Positions 60,131 through 64,000 of a stretch of 64,000 nt of DNA are shown here, piece after piece. The DNA is from Rhodosalinus sp041365695 (GTDB taxonomy: Bacteria > Pseudomonadota > Alphaproteobacteria > Rhodobacterales > Rhodobacteraceae), in NCBI RefSeq assembly GCF_041365695.1, contig NZ_JBGFSJ010000008.1, positions 86,735-150,734 on the forward strand, given 5' to 3'. The notes below the pieces were generated by a model. That model ran no database searches. It saw nothing but the letters and a program-made list of their open reading frames with translations, and was not told where the DNA came from. The position numbers and the translations under genes were made by a program. The first letter of the stretch is position 1. Each line of letters begins with the position of its first letter.

Positions 60131-60799
60131 TCAGTCGCCCCCGATGACAGCTTGGGTGACGAGAACCTCGCCGCTTCGGAAGTTCGATATGTCCGCCAGC
60201 AGGTTCTCGATCACGCGTGCGACCAGCGTGGTGAAGGCCAGCGGAACCGATACGAGGAACCACCACTGCATGACGTTGTCGGTGCCCAGCATGATCTGGA
60301 AGTTGGACGCGGAGTTCGCCGCCACCTTGGAGGCCGTCACGACAACGACCCAGGAAAAGACGATCCAGAGCACGGCGTCGAGCACCAGACACGCCATCTG
60401 CCCCGTGCGGGGCATGGCCGTGCGGAACTCGGCGAAGGCCAGATGGGTCCGCAGCTTGACGTTGTAGGAACAGCCGAACCACGTCATGATGAGGAAGAGG
60501 AACGGTGGCAGGGTTGTCGACCATGGCGCCTGTTCCTGCAGCACGAAGCGGCGAAACACCTCCACGAAGATGATGCCGCCGATGCCGAGGTAGGACACCA
60601 CCATGACGGTGGACTCCAGGTTTCGCTCCGCCCAGGGGCTGACGCGATAGAACACCAGGATCACGATCGCCAGGCCAAGCATCGCGACAAGGCCCAGCGG
60701 CCAGACCGCCGGCTGCCGCATCGCCTCGCTCAGCATCCATGAGTCGCCCGCAGCAAGGGCGCTCAGGATCTCTCCCGAGCCCTGAAACCACTCCGTCAT
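60131..60799 (-). CDS. iseL: TRAP transporter small permease (DctQ family)
   Basis: 222 aa, larger than the common 160-190 aa DctQ. About four to five helices: WPLGLVAMLGLAIVILVFYRV, VVSYLGIGGIIFVEVFRRF, LVLDAVLWIVFSWVVVVTAS, WWFLVSVPLAFTTLVARVIE. RTHLAFAEFRTAMPRTGQ is the DctQ cytoplasmic loop. Start 60799 is taken since GGAGGAG lies about five bases upstream; a GTG at 60805 is closer to it. It is followed directly by iseM. Confidence 0.82.
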   Translation of the reverse strand: MTEWFQGSGEILSALAAGDSWMLSEAMRQPAVWPLGLVAMLGLAIVILVFYRVSPWAERNLESTVMVVSYLGIGGIIFVEVFRRFVLQEQAPWSTTLPPFLFLIMTWFGCSYNVKLRTHLAFAEFRTAMPRTGQMACLVLDAVLWIVFSWVVVVTASKVAANSASNFQIMLGTDNVMQWWFLVSVPLAFTTLVARVIENLLADISNFRSGEVLVTQAVIGGD

Positions 60800-60904
60800 G
60801 CCCACTCCTCCCGTTGGGGGTCCGGTATGATTATTGCCGCGCGCCGCGCGGATCGTGAAGACGGGCTGCCCTTTCGAGGGGCAGCCCGCGATCGCCGCGC
60901 CCGA

Positions 60905-62140
60905 TCAGGCCGAGCGCCACCAGCGCCGCGGCTCGACGTTCTCCGGCGGCATGTCGACGGGAATCTCGCGCGCGACGTCGTAGATCTCCTGGTAGGTGTC
61001 GATACCACCCGCCCAGTTGTTCAGCCGCTCGCGCCACTGCGCCCACGGCTCCGGGTTGAACTCGGGGGAGCACATTTCCTCGGCCATCCTGATCTGGTCT
61101 TCCGGCAGGAAGGCAGGGCGCACGTTGTTCTCGGCAAAGATCGTGCCCGGCAGCTGCGGATCGGAGAAACCGACCGTCTTGACCAGCGCGGCCTCGTTCG
61201 CCGCCTGAACGTGCACCTGCGCCAGATAGGCCGACTCCATGATCGCATCCTGCAGATGCGGCTCCATCGCGTCGAACACCCGCAACGACATCGACGTGTG
61301 CTCGGTGCCGCAGAAGAACCTCAGATCGACCGACTGGCTGACCACGGGCGCCATGTTGGCGTAGGCCACCGCGGATGCCCAGGTCTCTGCACCGTCGATC
61401 AGGCCCTGCTTGAGCCCGTCGAGCGTTTCCTCCCACGCGACCGGAACCGGGTTGAGGTTGAGCTGCTGCATGGCGATCCGGCCGAGTTGCGTGCCGGTGA
61501 CGCGGTTCTTGGTGCCGAAAAGCTCCTCCAGCTTCGTCACCGTCGGCCTGTCGGCGAAGGAGTTGCCCAGCTGGATACCGCGCAGCTCGCAATGGCTGAA
61601 CAGGAACTTCAGGCCGTGCCGGCGCTCAAGCGGCTCGCGCAGGATCCGCTGCGACGCGGGGCTGTAGAGAAAGTAATACTGGGATGCCCGGCTCGGGAAC
61701 ATGTAGGCGTAGTCGAGCACGTTCAGGTAAGGCGCTCCGCCAGCGGAATTCTGGGTGGAGGCGGCGTACATGTCGATCACGCCGGTCTGGGTCTTTTCCA
61801 CGCAGTTGAGCTGGCCGCAGATCTGGTTGTCGCCGATGAATTCCACGCGGATCTCGCCCTCGGTCCGCTCCTCCAGGTCGCGGGCGAATTCCAGAACGCC
61901 GGCGCGCTCGATCAGCAGGTTGCGCGCGTTGAAGCCGGACGCACCCAGCGTCAACGTATGCTTGGGCTCCTTGGCGAAGCGCTTTTCATACGTGCTTTCG
62001 GCTGCGCGCGCGAGAGACGGCAAAGACACCGCCCCCGTCAGCGCGCCCGCGCCCAATACCACCGAAGACAGGCCGAACTGACCCGACAGACGAAACAGAT
62101 CCCGACGGGAAATCCCGCCCAGGGCTTTCGATACTTTCAT
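60905..62140 (-). CDS. iseK: TRAP transporter substrate-binding protein (DctP family)
   Basis: 411 aa, larger than a typical DctP. A twin-arginine signal (SRRDLFRLSGQ then VVLGAGALTGAVSLPSLARA, cleavage near residue 48) sends it folded to the periplasm. The body shows TRAP-type pieces: LGASGFNARNLLIERAGVLEFARDLEERTEGEIRVEF (read as separate blocks), AASTQNSAGGAPYLNVLDYA, RIAMQQLNLNPVPVAWEET and LKQGLIDGAETWAS. It delivers the sulfonate to the permeases. Binding specificity is inferred from context. First gene of the minus-strand operon. Confidence 0.85.
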   Translation of the reverse strand: MKVSKALGGISRRDLFRLSGQFGLSSVVLGAGALTGAVSLPSLARAAESTYEKRFAKEPKHTLTLGASGFNARNLLIERAGVLEFARDLEERTEGEIRVEFIGDNQICGQLNCVEKTQTGVIDMYAASTQNSAGGAPYLNVLDYAYMFPSRASQYYFLYSPASQRILREPLERRHGLKFLFSHCELRGIQLGNSFADRPTVTKLEELFGTKNRVTGTQLGRIAMQQLNLNPVPVAWEETLDGLKQGLIDGAETWASAVAYANMAPVVSQSVDLRFFCGTEHTSMSLRVFDAMEPHLQDAIMESAYLAQVHVQAANEAALVKTVGFSDPQLPGTIFAENNVRPAFLPEDQIRMAEEMCSPEFNPEPWAQWRERLNNWAGGIDTYQEIYDVAREIPVDMPPENVEPRRWWRSA

Positions 62141-62156
62141 GGTCTCCTCCCTAGAA

Positions 62157-62203
62157 TGCAACTTTTTTGATACTTGCAGTCTCAATATTCGTCGAACTAT
62201 TGT
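62157..62203. promoter_or_regulatory. Divergent control region of the isethionate cluster
   Basis: The 117-base gap between iseK and iseJ is AT-rich. It contains TGCAA (62157-62161) and TTGCA (62174-62178) as inverted arms, and CAATA (62183-62187) with TATTG (62198-62202). TTGCAG (62175-62180) and TATTGT (62198-62203) are 17 bases apart and could be the iseJ promoter. The second inverted pair would overlap the -10 element, suitable for repression by the IclR protein. Visual call only. Confidence 0.42.
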
Positions 62204-62257
62204 CGCGCTGGCAAGAAAAACTTTTCCGCGCACAGAGAACGCACAGAAGGCGGCCAA

Positions 62258-63931
62258 ATGTCGGAAATTTCAGCAGACTACGTGATCGTCGGCGCGGGCT
62301 CTGCCGGATGCGTGCTCGCGAATCGTCTCTCTGCCGACCCGTCGATCAAGGTCGTCCTGCTGGAGGCCGGCGGTCGTGACTGGAACCCGTGGATCCATAT
62401 CCCGGTCGGCTATTTCAAGACGATGCACAACCCGTCGGTGGACTGGTGCTACCGGACCGAGCCGGACCCGGGCCTGAACGGACGGCGGCTCGACTGGCCG
62501 CGGGGAAAGGTCCTGGGCGGTTCGTCCTCGCTGAACGGGCTTCTTTACGTGCGCGGCCAGCCGCAGGATTACGACCGCTGGGCCCAGATGGGCAACCCGG
62601 GCTGGAGTTGGGATGACGTCCTGCCGCTGTTCAAGCGCTCCGAGAAACAGGAGCGCGGCGCCGACGCGTTTCACGGCGACGAGGGCCCCCTGTCGGTGTC
62701 CAACATGCGGCTTCAGCGGCCCATCTGCGATGCGTGGGTCGCCGCGGCGCGGGAGGCCGGATACCCTTTCAACCCCGATTACAACGGCGCCACGCAGGAA
62801 GGCGTGGGCTACTTCCAGCTTACCGCGCGGAACGGGCGGCGCTGTTCCGCCGCCGTTGCGTTTCTCAATCCGGTGCGCAAGCGCGAGAACCTGACGATCC
62901 TGACCAGGGCACAGGCCAGCCACATCCTGCTCGAGGGCAAGCGGGCCACGGGGGTCGTCTGGCGCGACCGCGCGGGTGCCGAGCATGTGGTGCGCGCGGG
63001 AACCGAAGTGATCCTGTCGTCCGGAGCCATCGGCTCGCCACATCTCCTGATGCTCTCCGGGCTGGGCGACGCGGCGCATCTGCAGGACCACGGGATCGAG
63101 GTGCGCCACGATCTGCCCGGCGTCGGCAGGAACCTGCAGGATCACCTCCAGGCGCGGCTCGTCTTCAAATGCAACGAGCCCACGCTGAACGACGAGGTGC
63201 GCAGCCTCTACAACCAGGCGCGGATCGCGCTGAAATACGCGATGTTCCGCGCCGGTCCGATGGCCATGGCCGCAAGCCTCGCGACGGGGTTCATGCGCAG
63301 CGGGGATCATGTCGAGACCCCCGATATCCAGTTCCACGTGCAGCCATGGTCGGCCGACAGCCCCGGCGAAGGCGTACATCCCTTCTCGGCCTTCACCATG
63401 TCGGTATGCCAGCTGCGCCCCGAAAGCCGCGGGCAGATCCGCCTCGCCTCCGCCGACGGCGCGCGCTACCCGGAAATCCATCCGAATTACCTTTCCACGG
63501 AAACCGATTGCCGGACCATCGTGGACGGGATCCGCATCGCCCGCCGCATCGCCCGCCATGCGCCGCTCAGCAACAAGATTTCGGAGGAGTTCCGCCCGGA
63601 CCGGACGCTGGAGATCGACGACTACGAAGGCACGCTCGACTGGGCGCGCAATTACTCGACGACGATCTATCACCCCACCGGCACCTGCAGGATGGGTCGG
63701 GACAGCAACGCCGTCGTCGATGCGCGGCTGAGGGTACACGGCATCGCGGGCCTGCGCGTGGCGGATTGCTCCATCATGCCCGAGATCGTCTCGGGCAATA
63801 CGAACGCGCCCGCGATCATGATCGGCGAAAAGGCGTCCGACCTCATCCTCGAGGACAGGACGTCGGCCATCTCCGGCGCCCGGACGGCCCGAGACACACA
63901 TCCAACCCGCGAAAGGAACCAATCCCCATGA
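62258..63931 (+). CDS. iseJ: GMC-family FAD dehydrogenase, putative isethionate dehydrogenase
   Basis: 557 aa glucose-methanol-choline oxidoreductase. VIVGAGSAGCVLANRLS (GxGxxG at 12-17) binds FAD; RGKVLGGSSSLNGLLYVRG (about 84-102) and SSGAIGSPHLLMLSG are the GMC signatures; the catalytic pair is His472 (YHPTGTCRMG) and Asn514 (SGNTNAPAIM). It would oxidise isethionate to sulfoacetaldehyde, the Xsc substrate. Alone it would be called choline/alcohol dehydrogenase. The naming rests on overlap with xsc (ATGA) and the divergent TRAP set. Start 62258 (MSEISADY). Confidence 0.8.
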   Translation: MSEISADYVIVGAGSAGCVLANRLSADPSIKVVLLEAGGRDWNPWIHIPVGYFKTMHNPSVDWCYRTEPDPGLNGRRLDWPRGKVLGGSSSLNGLLYVRGQPQDYDRWAQMGNPGWSWDDVLPLFKRSEKQERGADAFHGDEGPLSVSNMRLQRPICDAWVAAAREAGYPFNPDYNGATQEGVGYFQLTARNGRRCSAAVAFLNPVRKRENLTILTRAQASHILLEGKRATGVVWRDRAGAEHVVRAGTEVILSSGAIGSPHLLMLSGLGDAAHLQDHGIEVRHDLPGVGRNLQDHLQARLVFKCNEPTLNDEVRSLYNQARIALKYAMFRAGPMAMAASLATGFMRSGDHVETPDIQFHVQPWSADSPGEGVHPFSAFTMSVCQLRPESRGQIRLASADGARYPEIHPNYLSTETDCRTIVDGIRIARRIARHAPLSNKISEEFRPDRTLEIDDYEGTLDWARNYSTTIYHPTGTCRMGRDSNAVVDARLRVHGIAGLRVADCSIMPEIVSGNTNAPAIMIGEKASDLILEDRTSAISGARTARDTHPTRERNQSP

Positions 63932-64000
63932 AGATGACCACCGAGGAAGCCTTCGTCAAAGTTCTGCAGCGTCACGGGATCGCGCATGCGTTCGGGATCA
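63928..64000 (+). CDS. xsc: Sulfoacetaldehyde acetyltransferase, N-terminal fragment
   Basis: 24 codons are visible before the window ends: MKMTTEEAFVKVLQRHGIAH then AFGI. This N-terminus is as I recall it from ThDP-dependent Xsc (MKMTTEEAFVKVLQ.HGI.HAFG). Xsc converts sulfoacetaldehyde and phosphate to acetyl phosphate and sulfite. The ATG overlaps the iseJ stop as ATGA and AAAGGAA lies upstream. A start two codons in is possible. pta would be expected next, outside the window. Confidence 0.82.
   Translation, partial: MKMTTEEAFVKVLQRHGIAHAFGI

Noticed and set aside
62258..63931. Calling the GMC enzyme choline dehydrogenase (betA)
   Set aside because: No betB, betC or choline transporter nearby; overlap with xsc argues for isethionate oxidation.

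Overview
The window is about 64 kb of very GC-rich DNA, densely packed with genes on both strands. Many neighbouring genes share ATGA or GTGA start-stop overlaps. Protein content points to a marine-type alphaproteobacterium of the Rhodobacterales (Roseobacter/Paracoccaceae group). The evidence is the block rsmB-heparinase-like-purH-lspA-DUF3035-M16-M16, a Hint_2-domain protein, an L-malyl-CoA lyase very like Rhodobacter Mcl1, the order pyk-small membrane protein-rpmI-rplT-pheS, and a TRAP transporter beside xsc. No rRNA, CRISPR array, insertion sequence or phage gene was seen. Most of the window reads as core chromosome with small accessory catabolic blocks.

Layout. 1-4.7 kb: end of a thiamine ABC transporter (thiP, thiQ), a dienoyl-CoA reductase (fadH), an Asp/Glu racemase and a LysR regulator. 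4.8-8.6 kb: a secreted phosphodiester glycosidase-like protein overlapping rbfA, then divergent dapB, a small secreted protein, gap and SDH assembly factor 4. 8.6-17.3 kb: rsmB, a heparinase II/III-like protein, purH, lspA, a lipoprotein and a tandem pair of M16 peptidases. 17.3-25.4 kb: dapA, a soluble lytic transglycosylase, a DMT permease coupled to mnmD, a divergent FAD oxidoreductase that may be the other half of a split mnmC, an FMN reductase, map and sfsA. 25.4-31.4 kb: a molybdopterin-binding/GNAT/AhpD/OmpA run, a SulP transporter, YtoQ and a phosphoribosyltransferase. 31.5-42.3 kb: pheT, five accessory genes, pheS, a Hint protein, rplT, rpmI, a small membrane protein and pyk, all on the minus strand. 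42.4-50 kb: an N-formylglutamate amidohydrolase-like gene, DUF1244, a D-amino-acid cluster (dat, dgcA, dgcN), mcl1, an Lrp/LysE pair and accA. 50-57.6 kb: a GntR/antiporter pair, a YgjP-like metallopeptidase, tRNA-Ala(GGC), malonyl-CoA decarboxylase plus malonyl-CoA synthetase, and PPK2.

58-64 kb: the most distinctive locus. An IclR regulator and a three-gene TRAP transporter lie on the minus strand. Divergent from them are a GMC-family FAD dehydrogenase and the start of xsc (sulfoacetaldehyde acetyltransferase), which runs off the window. This is the gene set expected for isethionate (2-hydroxyethanesulfonate) import, oxidation to sulfoacetaldehyde, and cleavage to acetyl phosphate and sulfite. 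A second catabolic theme is D-glutamate/D-amino-acid use: dgcN and dgcA convert D-Glu through N-acetyl-D-Glu to N-acetyl-L-Glu, with a D-amino-acid transaminase behind them. A third is malonate use through matB and malonyl-CoA decarboxylase. Functional names rest on reading translated sequence and recalling families; no search was run.
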